A program made the position numbers and the translations under genes. The notes beneath the pieces are model-generated. The model was not told where the DNA came from. It was given only the letters and a program-made list of their open reading frames with translations, and did not search any database. A DNA stretch of 64,000 nucleotides from Pseudanabaena sp. PCC 7367 (GTDB lineage Bacteria > Cyanobacteriota > Cyanobacteriia > Pseudanabaenales > Pseudanabaenaceae): assembly GCF_000317065.1 (NCBI RefSeq), contig NC_019701.1, positions 2,862,001-2,926,000 of the forward strand, given 5' to 3'. Below, in pieces: positions 55,581 to 64,000 of the stretch. Position 1 is the stretch's first letter. Each line of letters begins with the position of its first letter.

Positions 55581-56783
55581 ATGCATAATCAAGGTCAAAC
55601 TCGTTCATATCCCCAAACTGCTGTTGTTAAATTAATTACTGCTAGTGCCAGTGAGGTAAAGCGGCTAACCAAGCTGGGTAGGTTTGCCAAATCCCCGATC
55701 GCTAAGTCTCCCATCACCAGGCATCTGCTCGCTGGCATGGTGGGGTTTATACTATGCGCTGGTGGACTAGTCGGAACTATGGCTATACCCCTAACCGCTT
55801 GGGCAGAAACAGACCCAGTGGATTTGATCAAGCAGGGGCGAGAACTTTGGCAAAAGGATAATATTGATGGGGCGCTGGCAGCCTATCGCCAAGCGGCGCA
55901 GCTAGAACCCGATAATGCGCGGATTCAAACCAGTATTGGTTATTTGCTCACCCAGAAAAATGATTTCGCCGGGGCGATCGCCGCTTTTCAGAAAGCAACT
56001 CAGATCGACAATCGTGATGTACGAGCATTTAATGCCCTCGGTTATGCCTATGCCCAGAGTCGTGACTATAACCGCGCCCTGACTGCCTATCGTCAGGCGA
56101 TTAACCTGGAACCCAAAAATGCCGAAGCCCATCAGAGCATTGGCTTCATTCTGGTGCAGCAAGAAAAGTTTGACGAAGCAGCCCAGATCTATCAAAAACT
56201 AATTGCGATTTCGCCCCGCAACCTGAGGGCACATCTCAACCTTGGTTATATCTTTCAGCGCAAAGGCGATCTCAAAGCAGCATCGGATATTTACGTTAAA
56301 GCCGACGAGATTGCCCCCTTGAATGCGGATGTATGGTTTGCGATCGGCAGCTTACTGTTAGTTCAAAATGACTTTGATACGGCCATGCAAAAGTTTGAGC
56401 GGGTACTGGACATCAACCCTCGCCATCCGGAAGCAAATGTGGCGATCGCCAGGGTGTTGGTGGGTAAAGGTGAGGTTGACGAAGCAATTTCGGCCTATCG
56501 CAAGGTGGCGGCGGCGAGACCGTCGGATGTGGCCGTGCAATATGCGATCGCCGATTTATATCTCAAAAAGGAGTCGCTATCTGGGGCGATCGTCGCCTAT
56601 CGCCAGATTTTGCGCATCAACCCGGATGATCCTAATGCCAACTTGGCTTTGGGAAAGGCTTTGGCACAGCAAAAGCGGCGAGCTGAGGCAACCAAATTTT
56701 TAAACCGCGCCCAAAAGCTCTATACCCTGGCAGGCAATAGTAAGGCCGCATCGGAGGCTAAGTCCTTACTGGATCAATTGTAA
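55581..56783 (+). CDS. Exported TPR-repeat protein
   Basis: A protein of about 400 aa. A basic N-terminus of about 50 residues leads into a hydrophobic segment (LLAGMVGFILCAGGLVGTMA) with cleavage near AWAET, so the rest is lumenal or periplasmic. About nine TPR units of 34 residues follow (for example ALAAYRQAAQLEPDNARIQ, ALGYAYAQSRDYNRALTAYR and AIVAYRQILRINPDDPNA). The partner is unknown. I use the ATG of MHNQGQTR; the frame opens at a TTG 14 codons earlier. It is distinct from the TPR protein near 19 kb. Confidence 0.85.
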   Translation: MHNQGQTRSYPQTAVVKLITASASEVKRLTKLGRFAKSPIAKSPITRHLLAGMVGFILCAGGLVGTMAIPLTAWAETDPVDLIKQGRELWQKDNIDGALAAYRQAAQLEPDNARIQTSIGYLLTQKNDFAGAIAAFQKATQIDNRDVRAFNALGYAYAQSRDYNRALTAYRQAINLEPKNAEAHQSIGFILVQQEKFDEAAQIYQKLIAISPRNLRAHLNLGYIFQRKGDLKAASDIYVKADEIAPLNADVWFAIGSLLLVQNDFDTAMQKFERVLDINPRHPEANVAIARVLVGKGEVDEAISAYRKVAAARPSDVAVQYAIADLYLKKESLSGAIVAYRQILRINPDDPNANLALGKALAQQKRRAEATKFLNRAQKLYTLAGNSKAASEAKSLLDQL

Positions 56784-57240
56784 ATCTGGTTAGGGGTGAT
56801 TACTCGTCAAAATCATCCTTTAGCGATCTTTAACAATCCCAGTTGGAGGAAGTAAGGCGCATTTGTCTGTGGTAGCTTCTACATAAGTTATTACTATTTA
56901 TTAGAAATAATGATTTATTAGAAAGAACGATCGGCGATCGGTTTGTTCACTATGCTGGGATAGAGCATTCCGCAATATAATAAATTTAGTTGATATAGAC
57001 TAGGCAAGTCTTGCTATAGCTAAGCAACCACAAAAATTTGTGATTGGGGCTAAATCGATCGATTAGCTCTGCTGGGTTGGACTTCTTGAGCTAAATGCTT
57101 ATATAGCGGCTGAGATCGTGATCGAGTTTTTGTTTAGACTAAATATTGTTGTCCTGGTTGCAAACTACTAAAAAGCGATTAAAAGCGATTAATTGATCGA
57201 TTGCTAAAACCTAAACCTTTGGAAAAACCTTTGGAAAAAG
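56784..57240. other. Intergenic spacer
   Basis: AT-rich, with 12-base and 9-base tandem duplications just before the next gene (57171-57190 AAAAGCGATT-type; 57214-57237 AACCTTTGGAAA twice). The second copy sits where the ribosome site of the next gene would be. Confidence 0.6.
57214..57237. repeat. 12-base tandem duplication at a ribosome-site position
   Basis: AACCTTTGGAAA occurs twice in a row, ending four bases before the ATG of the DUF1400 hydrolase. The GGAA within each copy could serve as a weak ribosome site, so the duplication may have given two. Confidence 0.7.
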
Positions 57241-59013
57241 ATGTACCAAGCCATATTCAAGCAAAAACCATCTCAGTTATGGTCACGATTACGGTCTGTT
57301 TGCCAGGTGACCACCCTCAGCCTGGGGGTTAGCGCCGGGATAGGGCTAGGCAGCTTAGCGATCGCGCCTCAAGCTGATGCCGCCGAAGAAATCAATATTG
57401 TCTATAGCGTTTTTGGACGGGAAATTCCGGTTGATTCCCTGACCAAATTTGCCGAAACCGGCGAGGTGGATGATGACCTGGCTGGATATGCTAGCTATGC
57501 CACCCCGGAAGAAATGGCGAAGTTTCGGGAGATTCTCAATGAGCGGGTTGAGATTTCTAATGTACTAATTGCCAGGTTTCTCTATACCTCCCAGGGCGAA
57601 AAACTGTTGGAGCTGTTGGGGGAAGTAATTAAATCGGGGCCAAATCTATCCGGTGCCAAGGGGATTCGCGCGGCGCTAATCCTGGCAGCTTCCGATCGAG
57701 AAAATGGGCTGACCCTATTGAATTTCTTTGAGAAATATCCCACTAATATCTATATGGATATTGGTAGCGCTCTAGAAATTGTGGGCGAAGTGAGCGCAGC
57801 AGTGGCAGAGGCACAGCGTGCCAATGACTTTGTTATTAATGAGGCAAACAGGCAAGCGGCATTGGAACTAAACCAATTGAGTAGTGACAATGAAGCTAAT
57901 GAATCGGCAGCTACTGAATCGATCGACCTGGCGGCTGCATTGCCAGATTTAAGTAATCCTGGCCAGAGCCAATCGCAAAGATTTGAATTTAGCGTTGAGG
58001 CTAGCAGCGGTAATTATCAGATTCCTTACTATTTATATCTTCCCAGCTCACCGCCTGCCCTTGGCCAAAGCTTTAAATTAGTGGTGATTTATCCTGGGTT
58101 GGGTTCCACCCGCGCACCATTTGTCTATCTAGCAGAACATTTGGCCAGCTATGGGTTTGCCGTGGTGCTGTCTACTTCACCAGGGAGCGATGCCAGCCAA
58201 TTGGAAGCGTTATTAGTCGGTGCTTCTAACCAAATTGCCAAACCTGAGGCATTTTTACAAAGACCCAAAGACATTAGCGATGTATTGGATCATGTCGATC
58301 GCCTCCGCACCAGCGATCGCAACGTACCCCAGAATCTGGATCTAGATCATGTTGGTATGATCGGCCATTCCTTTGGTGGTTATGCCGCCCTCGCGTTGGC
58401 TAGCAGTGGTCAAATTAACTTTGCGGCGCTGGCAGAAGCTTGCCAGGGTTTCTATAGCTGGAATGTGTCAATGTCGTTGCAATGTGTGGCGGCCGGATTG
58501 CCAGAGCAAGAATATAACCTCAGCGACGATCGGATCAAGGCGGTGATTGCGATGAACCAGATCGATAGTGCGGTGCTAGGCCAAACAACCTTAGCTACAA
58601 TCGAAGTGCCAGTTATGTTCGTGGCCGGGAACATTGATACGATTGCCCCTGCCTTGGCTGAGCAAATTAGACCATTTACCTGGTTGACCACCGAACAGAA
58701 ATATTTACTTTTGATCGAGAATGCTTCTCACTTGGCGGTAACTACAATTTCAGAGGATATCCCTATCCCAGTGGATGCCAGACGAGTTTTGGCAGGGGCT
58801 GATCCAACCTTAGGCAATGAATATATGAAAGCGATGAGTGTGGCATTTTTTCAGACCCACATCAATGGGCAAGCTAATTATGCTCAATATTTAACTTCAG
58901 CCTATGCTCAATCTCTGTCTAACTCTCGGCTGCCGCTTAATTTGCTGCGATCGCTAACCCCAGCGCAATTGCAACAGGGGATTGACCAGTCGGGCAAAAC
59001 AGCTACTAATTAA
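57241..59013 (+). CDS. DUF1400 alpha/beta hydrolase
   Basis: A 590-aa exported hydrolase. The signal region (about 15-45) ends near QADAAEE. Residues 50-175 form DUF1400, a domain of cyanobacterial secreted hydrolases, seen in FGREIPVDSLTKFAETG and LNERVEISNVLIARFLYTSQGEKLL. The C-terminal alpha/beta domain has the nucleophile Ser in GMIGHSFGGYAAL, a candidate Asp in AGNIDTIAP and His in ENASHLAV. It is likely a dienelactone/lipase-like or platelet-activating-factor hydrolase relative; the substrate is unknown. It converges on aroA. Confidence 0.88.
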   Translation: MYQAIFKQKPSQLWSRLRSVCQVTTLSLGVSAGIGLGSLAIAPQADAAEEINIVYSVFGREIPVDSLTKFAETGEVDDDLAGYASYATPEEMAKFREILNERVEISNVLIARFLYTSQGEKLLELLGEVIKSGPNLSGAKGIRAALILAASDRENGLTLLNFFEKYPTNIYMDIGSALEIVGEVSAAVAEAQRANDFVINEANRQAALELNQLSSDNEANESAATESIDLAAALPDLSNPGQSQSQRFEFSVEASSGNYQIPYYLYLPSSPPALGQSFKLVVIYPGLGSTRAPFVYLAEHLASYGFAVVLSTSPGSDASQLEALLVGASNQIAKPEAFLQRPKDISDVLDHVDRLRTSDRNVPQNLDLDHVGMIGHSFGGYAALALASSGQINFAALAEACQGFYSWNVSMSLQCVAAGLPEQEYNLSDDRIKAVIAMNQIDSAVLGQTTLATIEVPVMFVAGNIDTIAPALAEQIRPFTWLTTEQKYLLLIENASHLAVTTISEDIPIPVDARRVLAGADPTLGNEYMKAMSVAFFQTHINGQANYAQYLTSAYAQSLSNSRLPLNLLRSLTPAQLQQGIDQSGKTATN

Positions 59014-59052
59014 TTTATTAATTTGGGGTTAATTGCAGCTAATCACAAGTCT

Positions 59053-60393
59053 CTATGATTGGCAAAGCTGTGTCAGGGTTGGCACAAACGCAGGATAAGA
59101 AGTAGCGGCATTTTGGACATTACCGATCGCCGTAGTCCCCTTTGCCACCATTGCCGCGATCGCTAAACTCATCGCTACCCGATGATCGACATAGCTTTCG
59201 ACTTCCTGCCCCATTAGCTTATGTCCGCCCATAATCTCCAGGCCATCGTCATGCTCACTGAGCTTTGCACCCAGTTTGGTTAGTTCTTTGGCCATCGTGG
59301 CGAGGCGATCGCTTTCCTTGACGCGCAATTCCGCCGCATCCTTAATAATTGTGGTGCCCGTTGCCATGGTTGCCGCCACCGCCAGGATTGGGATCTCATC
59401 GATCAGGCGGGGGATCATACTGCCACCGATCGTACAGGCTTTGAGCTGAGTCGATCGCACCCGCAGATCGGCCACTGGTTCGCCAGTCACTTCCCGCTCA
59501 TTTTCTTTGGTAATATCTGCACCCATCATTTCCAGTGCTTCTAAGATGCCAGTGCGGGTGGGATTGATGCCCACATTAGCAATCAGCAAATCTGAATCTG
59601 GCACGATCGACCCTGCCACCAACCAGAACGCCGCCGAGCTAATATCCCCTGGCACGACTATTTCCTGACCCACAAGTTGCGATCGACCCCGCAGAACCAC
59701 TGTATTTGTCTCTGGCTCAACCTGCACATCCGCACCAAAAGCCCGAAACATGCGTTCGCTATGATCGCGCGACTGTTCTGGCTCGGTCACGATCGTTTCA
59801 CCATCCACCATCAAGCCCGCCAGCATAATGCAGGATTTAATTTGGGCGGATGCCACCGGGGTGTGGTAATGAATTGGTTTTAAATTTTGGCCATTGATCG
59901 CCAGGGGTGCTTTATTAGCCCGATCGCGTCCCCAGATTGTCGCTCCCATTTGTTGCAATGGTTTGACTACTCTGGCCATTGGCCGCGATCGCAACGATCG
60001 ATCGCCAGTAACCACAAAGAAGCGATCGGCATGACTGGCCAGAATCCCCAGCATTAACCGCATCGTCGTACCAGAATTACCAGCATCCAACACATCTACT
60101 GGCTCTTGCAAATTACCCAGGCCAATTCCCTTAACCAACACTTTTTCGGTGTTTAGCGCCGAGATCTCTGCCCCCATTGCCCGAAAACAATTGGCAGTAC
60201 AGTGGGGATCTTCGCCCAATAGCAAGCCGCGAATTGTAGTTTCACCCTGGGCCAGGGAGCCCAACATCAGCGATCGGTGGGAAATGGACTTGTCGCCAGG
60301 GATCTCGATTCGACCACGTAGGCCAGTTTTGGGAAAATCATGGGCGGCGATTTTGAGGGTTTGGCTGGTTTGATGCTGAATAAGTTCGATCAC
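59053..60393 (-). CDS. aroA: 3-phosphoshikimate 1-carboxyvinyltransferase (EPSP synthase)
   Basis: Transfers enolpyruvyl from PEP to shikimate 3-phosphate in aromatic amino-acid synthesis. The 446 residues begin with the class II-like [21 protein letters not shown] and [35 protein letters not shown] and [14 protein letters not shown] are the conserved substrate sites near the C-terminus. Lys in GDKSISHR and the Glu-Asp of KESDR are intact. The start ATG (MIELIQHQ) leaves a short leader, normal in cyanobacteria. It ends close to the convergent hydrolase gene. Confidence 0.97.
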   Translation of the reverse strand: MIELIQHQTSQTLKIAAHDFPKTGLRGRIEIPGDKSISHRSLMLGSLAQGETTIRGLLLGEDPHCTANCFRAMGAEISALNTEKVLVKGIGLGNLQEPVDVLDAGNSGTTMRLMLGILASHADRFFVVTGDRSLRSRPMARVVKPLQQMGATIWGRDRANKAPLAINGQNLKPIHYHTPVASAQIKSCIMLAGLMVDGETIVTEPEQSRDHSERMFRAFGADVQVEPETNTVVLRGRSQLVGQEIVVPGDISSAAFWLVAGSIVPDSDLLIANVGINPTRTGILEALEMMGADITKENEREVTGEPVADLRVRSTQLKACTIGGSMIPRLIDEIPILAVAATMATGTTIIKDAAELRVKESDRLATMAKELTKLGAKLSEHDDGLEIMGGHKLMGQEVESYVDHRVAMSLAIAAMVAKGTTAIGNVQNAATSYPAFVPTLTQLCQS

Positions 60394-60569
60394 AGGTTCA
60401 ATGAATGAATAAAATATTTTATTGCCTGTTTAAATTTACTACTTAATGCAAATTTGAAAGACTTGGTTTGGGGCTTTAGGGAATATAAGGATGTAAATGT
60501 TGCTGATTCCATCAATTTGTATTAATCAGCTTATATTAATCAGCCGGGCTCTGGCTTGAACAAAACTAG

Positions 60570-62165
60570 CTAGCGTAAATCAGCTACTGGTTGCCCCAGC
60601 ATTATTTGCCGATCGGTCAATAAATCAATCACCGTTACTGTCAATTGCCGCCGCTCATTCACCTGGAACTGAGCCTTAAGCCGATCGCTGCCCGGTTGAC
60701 CCAGCGGATCGAGGGTAGCGATCGCTTGCGCTGCATCACTGCCACCCAGCGGTAGGAATTTTTGTTGGATCGCATCCGTGGTGGTGGTCACCAGTCGATC
60801 GCCCTGGAAAATCACCTCCGTCGAACCCGCTGCCCGGATTTCTAATTCGCCAATTACCAGCTCAATTTTTTCTTGATCAGTTTGTGAAGCCCTGAGCAGT
60901 AATTCTACCGGGCGCTTGGTAGGGTAGGTTTGCCCGCGCCTGAACAGCGGATGATAACACCATTGCTGGGTTTCCCCCTGCCAGTAGCGAATCGCATAGG
61001 AATGAAACAGGTGATCTTTAACCTGAGTGCCGCGCTGCAACATCAATGCCCCATAGGCAACTGCGGCAAAGGGCTTACCACTGTGGATTTGAGCACCACA
61101 TAAATAATTTGCCACAAACTCTCGCACCGAAGGGATCAAGGTGGAGCCACCCACCAGCAGCACCTGCTTGAGATCCATCTTCAGTACCCCCTTGGCCATC
61201 GCCCGATTGATAATCTCATCGATCGCCAATTGCAGTACCCGATAGAAGCCACGTTGCCGCAGGACTTGCTCAAACTGGGCGCGATCGTAATTGATCTCAA
61301 AGCTATTCATTTGCTCCGGCTCAAAGAACACCCGACTGGCAGTTTCTTGATCGGAAAGCTCAATTTTGATCTGCTCCATCAGCCCTTGCAATATGCCAGG
61401 CGCAGGAATTTGCAGCCAATCCTGCTGTTCGGCAAAATCTTCCATCAAGAAGCGATCGACATCGGTACCACCCAAAATTTGGCCAGTTTTGGCGATCACC
61501 TCAACCCTCGACTCAGGCTCATGTTCACCCACATCACCAATAAAATCACCCCAGGCTGAAGCATCTTTGCTGTGGGGCATCCGAATCAAGGAGAGATCTA
61601 AAGTGCCACCCCCAAAATCGATCACCAGCACCAATGCCCCAGGCTGTGCCACTTCATAACCCAAGGCGGCGGCAGTGGGCTCGTCGATGATCCGCACCCG
61701 AATCGCCGGTGCATGGGGCACTAACTGGCTATGGGTAGTTCCCAGCCAGCGCAAATAGTGTTCATAGGCCTGGACTGGTGCCGTAAAAATCAACTCGGTG
61801 GGATCAATTTGCTGCGATCGCAATGCTGCAAACAGCTTATTTAAAAATAATTTGCCAATTAGCTCTGGCTTGGCGCGAATGCCATCGATTTTGGGCACAA
61901 AACCAATGCTGGCAGATAGGCTGCGCTTGATTTGGTCAAAGCATCTTGATTGGTCTATATGCACACCAGCATTTAATACTTCCTGGCCAATCAGGGATTT
62001 GCCACCCCGAATATCTTGCAGATAAAGCAAAGAAGGCACCAAAAAATCATGGGGCGCAGGGCGGCTAATGCTAGGTAATTTGAGGGTCTCTGGGCGATCG
62101 GTCACCGCATGCCATTTTGCGGCCACGGTATTGCTATTGCCAAAATCCACTGCGATCGCCACCAT
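60570..62165 (-). CDS. Hsp70-family ATPase (DnaK-like, short form)
   Basis: A 531-aa protein with a complete Hsp70 nucleotide-binding domain but a short C-terminal part. Motifs are AVDFGNSNTVAA (phosphate 1), DEPTAAALGYE (connect 1), VLVIDFGGGTLDLSL (phosphate 2) and LLVGGSTLIPSVREFV (adenosine). Residues 390-531 replace the usual substrate-binding domain and helical lid; they are beta-rich and lack DnaK hallmarks. It is therefore an Hsp70-like, perhaps dedicated chaperone or regulator and not the housekeeping DnaK. Upstream on the same strand is a vWA-like protein with a 230-base gap. Confidence 0.9.
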   Translation of the reverse strand: MVAIAVDFGNSNTVAAKWHAVTDRPETLKLPSISRPAPHDFLVPSLLYLQDIRGGKSLIGQEVLNAGVHIDQSRCFDQIKRSLSASIGFVPKIDGIRAKPELIGKLFLNKLFAALRSQQIDPTELIFTAPVQAYEHYLRWLGTTHSQLVPHAPAIRVRIIDEPTAAALGYEVAQPGALVLVIDFGGGTLDLSLIRMPHSKDASAWGDFIGDVGEHEPESRVEVIAKTGQILGGTDVDRFLMEDFAEQQDWLQIPAPGILQGLMEQIKIELSDQETASRVFFEPEQMNSFEINYDRAQFEQVLRQRGFYRVLQLAIDEIINRAMAKGVLKMDLKQVLLVGGSTLIPSVREFVANYLCGAQIHSGKPFAAVAYGALMLQRGTQVKDHLFHSYAIRYWQGETQQWCYHPLFRRGQTYPTKRPVELLLRASQTDQEKIELVIGELEIRAAGSTEVIFQGDRLVTTTTDAIQQKFLPLGGSDAAQAIATLDPLGQPGSDRLKAQFQVNERRQLTVTVIDLLTDRQIMLGQPVADLR

Positions 62166-62395
62166 AAAGCCAGCTACTCTAAATTGCCTATTGCCTTAAC
62201 ATCTCAATCCCATATCGCACCAATTGCATCATCAAAATATCACATTCTGCCCAGTATTGCCCCTAGTCGCTTGATCTAGCCCTTTTTCAATCTAGCTCTT
62301 GTGTAAAGATCTATATAAATATAAATATAAATAACTATTTAGTGGTTGCACTCAAGCGAGCGTGCGTTATGACTACCAAAGCTCTTGAAGCTTAA

Positions 62396-63028
62396 CTAAT
62401 CAGTTAGAGCTAACAGCAAAAAATCGGTTACCTTATCCTGGGGCAACTCGGCTAATAGCTTAGTGTCAGTAATATCGTACTTAGCTCCAGCCAGATGCAA
62501 GTCATCATCTAACGCCTGCAAAAAACCTCTGGCAATCATATTGTCTCCCACCTGGGCAAACATAACGCCAATTTCATCATCCCGATCGACTTTGTGGGTT
62601 GTCTGTACCAGGGTGCTAACCAGTGCTTTACGGCAGTCCTTGCCAATTGGTTCATGGTCCAGAATCACCACAATCATTTCGCCATTGGCCTTAGCCGTGC
62701 CTTGCGCCTTACGATCGAAATAATCTTGCAAACAGTCTTTCAGCGCTTCCACCAGATCGGTTCTGGCTGTACTGTAATCGTCTTGGAATAGCATTGCTAA
62801 AGTGCAACTATCTTCATGGCTATACTTACGAAATGGCCGATCGGCAATATAAATTGTGAGGCCGTCAGGATCAAACTTTTCGCATTTGGCAGCCAGATTT
62901 AAAATTGATTTTTCGGCCACTTGCCATTGCTTTCTCAAACCTGGCGGGGCAGGACATTCCCGTTCCGATAGCCGCACCAGAATAATGGTATAGTCACGAT
63001 CCAATAATTTTGCATCCGCTTCAACCAT
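62396..63028 (-). CDS. vWA-like domain protein lacking the MIDAS metal motif
   Basis: A 210-aa protein that follows the cyanobacterial single-domain vWA family along its length: DRDYTIILV, WQVAEKSILNLAAKCEKFDPDG, YFDRKAQG, VQTTHKVDRDDEIGVMFAQVGDN and LQALDDDLHLAGAKYDI. In relatives the first strand carries the MIDAS motif (Asp-x-Ser-x-Ser), but here the segment is VRLSERECPAPP, and the later TDGxP loop reads LDHEPIG. The metal site is therefore probably lost. No signal peptide. It is followed by the Hsp70-like gene. The family assignment rests on remembered consensus. Confidence 0.7.
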   Translation of the reverse strand: MVEADAKLLDRDYTIILVRLSERECPAPPGLRKQWQVAEKSILNLAAKCEKFDPDGLTIYIADRPFRKYSHEDSCTLAMLFQDDYSTARTDLVEALKDCLQDYFDRKAQGTAKANGEMIVVILDHEPIGKDCRKALVSTLVQTTHKVDRDDEIGVMFAQVGDNMIARGFLQALDDDLHLAGAKYDITDTKLLAELPQDKVTDFLLLALTD

Positions 63029-63591
63029 GCTGAAGTTGCTCCATTGATTTATTTGCCTGGTTACTGGTTACCTGCATACCGCCACGATCTAGCGATTGTT
63101 TTATATATTTATTTATATATTTATCACCCGTTTAGATGATTTTGCCGCACCTAACCAGCTTCTAGTTTTTAATCAGCTATGACCAAGATGCCCGATCGGC
63201 GATCATGGCGTAATTGACAACATGATTGATAAGCTAATTGCTACGTTAGCAGATTTATTGATATTTAGATTATTTGTTCAAGTGCCAATTGATAAAAGTA
63301 AATCGACTCGATGCATTTCACTAACATCAGCAACCACAAATTGATGGTGCTATGGATAGATATGCTGATGCTATCTCGAAAATGCTAACGGTGAATTCTC
63401 TCTGCCAGAATATCCAAATCTCTAAATCTCTAAATCACTAGCTGACAAGGCCAAGTCAGTGGCTATAAAGATCTATCGAAATCGGATTGGGTTGGATTTA
63501 CTTAGCGATGGGCAATCTAGAATAGAAATGGCCATTGAAGCCACTAAGATTATTTACTAGATGTTTGTCGCCAGGAGCAGAGCAAAACTAT
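63029..63591. other. Intergenic spacer between divergent genes
   Basis: 563 AT-rich bases with an 8-base TCTAAATC tandem around 63418-63440. No gene or RNA was recognised; it should include promoters on both sides. Confidence 0.55.
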
Positions 63592-64000
63592 ATGGAACGG
63601 GGTTTGATGTGGTTGCCATTGCTAGCCTTGTTTATTGGGCTGGCCTGGGCTGGCTGGCGCGAATATCAAAAAGTGGAGGCATATCAAACCTGGGCGCAGG
63701 AGTTCGATCGCCACAAGTACGACATTTACGCGGTGTTGGGGCAAAAGGGCGATCGCCTGGTTTGGGGAAAACCCACCCGCCAAGCGCCAATTGAGGTACA
63801 GTCTGCTTCCCTAGCTGAGGTGGCACAGATCGAATTAAAATTAGATGGGGCATCGATCGCCATTGTGGGGCGAGATCCTGATATTAACCAGAGGCCAGAT
63901 CAAGTACCGGCCAAGGCAAAGCTGGTGGAAATCGAATTGGGCTTGAATTCCGGCGCGGCAATGGCAATCCCATTTACAGATGTGGCGATCGCCATGCAGT
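63592..64000 (+). CDS. N-terminal part of an unrecognised membrane-anchored protein
   Basis: The frame from ATG at 63592 (MERGLMWLPLLALFIGLAWA) stays open to the window edge, about 136 codons. It starts with a single hydrophobic helix, likely an anchor or uncleaved signal, followed by a charged domain (REYQKVEAYQTWAQEFDRHK) with alternating beta-type stretches (IELKLDGASIAIVG, KAKLVEIELGLNSG). I do not recognise the family. AGGAG lies 14 bases upstream, a bit far. The C-terminus is outside the window. Confidence 0.7.
   Translation, partial: MERGLMWLPLLALFIGLAWAGWREYQKVEAYQTWAQEFDRHKYDIYAVLGQKGDRLVWGKPTRQAPIEVQSASLAEVAQIELKLDGASIAIVGRDPDINQRPDQVPAKAKLVEIELGLNSGAAMAIPFTDVAIAMQ

Overview
The window is chromosomal DNA from a cyanobacterium. 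The palindrome GCGATCGC and its core CGATCG recur throughout coding and non-coding DNA, as in HIP1-rich cyanobacteria. The ATP synthase genes run I, a, c, b', b, delta, alpha, with the b/b' pair typical of the phylum. Several families are largely cyanobacterial: a CruA/CruP lycopene cyclase, DUF2358, DUF3318, DUF1400 and the short acidic-tailed L32. The order is not determined; a filamentous Pseudanabaena-like lineage is a guess.

Layout. 0.3-6.8 kb: purA (TTG start), an RDD membrane protein with a long Tyr/Asp/Arg-rich tail, a Tat-exported dienelactone hydrolase overlapping a PstS lipoprotein, a two-gene YeeE/YedE transporter and a DUF309 protein. 7.2-12.3 kb: type I isopentenyl-diphosphate isomerase, aldehyde dehydrogenase, a GNAT acetyltransferase, an AI-2E family membrane protein and an M28 peptidase. 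12.8-16.2 kb: two tandem Amt ammonium transporters, the downstream one with a perfect NtcA-type site at a suitable distance. 17.3-30.6 kb: RlmD-like methyltransferase, TPR protein, class V aminotransferase, Uma2 endonuclease-like protein, DUF1971 protein, CruP-like cyclase, DUF2358 and MAPEG proteins, two small conserved proteins, a CSP41-like reductase, a membrane pentapeptide-repeat protein and a HemY-type protoporphyrinogen oxidase. 31.7-38.7 kb: aat, cbiT, DUF2993, a tiny ribbon-helix-helix protein behind a short leader ORF, an exported peroxiredoxin, rpmF, an MnmC-like methyltransferase and a small helical exported protein. 39.3-45.2 kb: ATP synthase genes without the gamma subunit. 45.7-51.8 kb: sppA, an intact IS21-family element with a 6-bp target duplication, a pentapeptide-repeat protein and an IS630-family element split by an A9 run. 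52-64 kb: tRNA-Phe(GAA), a 52-aa PirA-like candidate behind a perfect NtcA-type site, a TetR regulator, DUF3318, a TPR protein, a DUF1400 hydrolase, aroA, an Hsp70-like ATPase, a vWA-like protein that has lost its metal site, and a protein cut by the window edge.

Themes. Nitrogen control (two amt genes and the PirA-like gene, two with NtcA-type sites) and isoprenoid/tetrapyrrole metabolism (idi, cruP, hemY, cbiT) recur. Intergenic spacers are long and AT-rich, and many carry short tandem duplications of 7-25 bases. I saw no CRISPR array, prophage, rRNA or convincing riboswitch. All calls come from reading the sequence and from knowledge of protein families; no database search was run.
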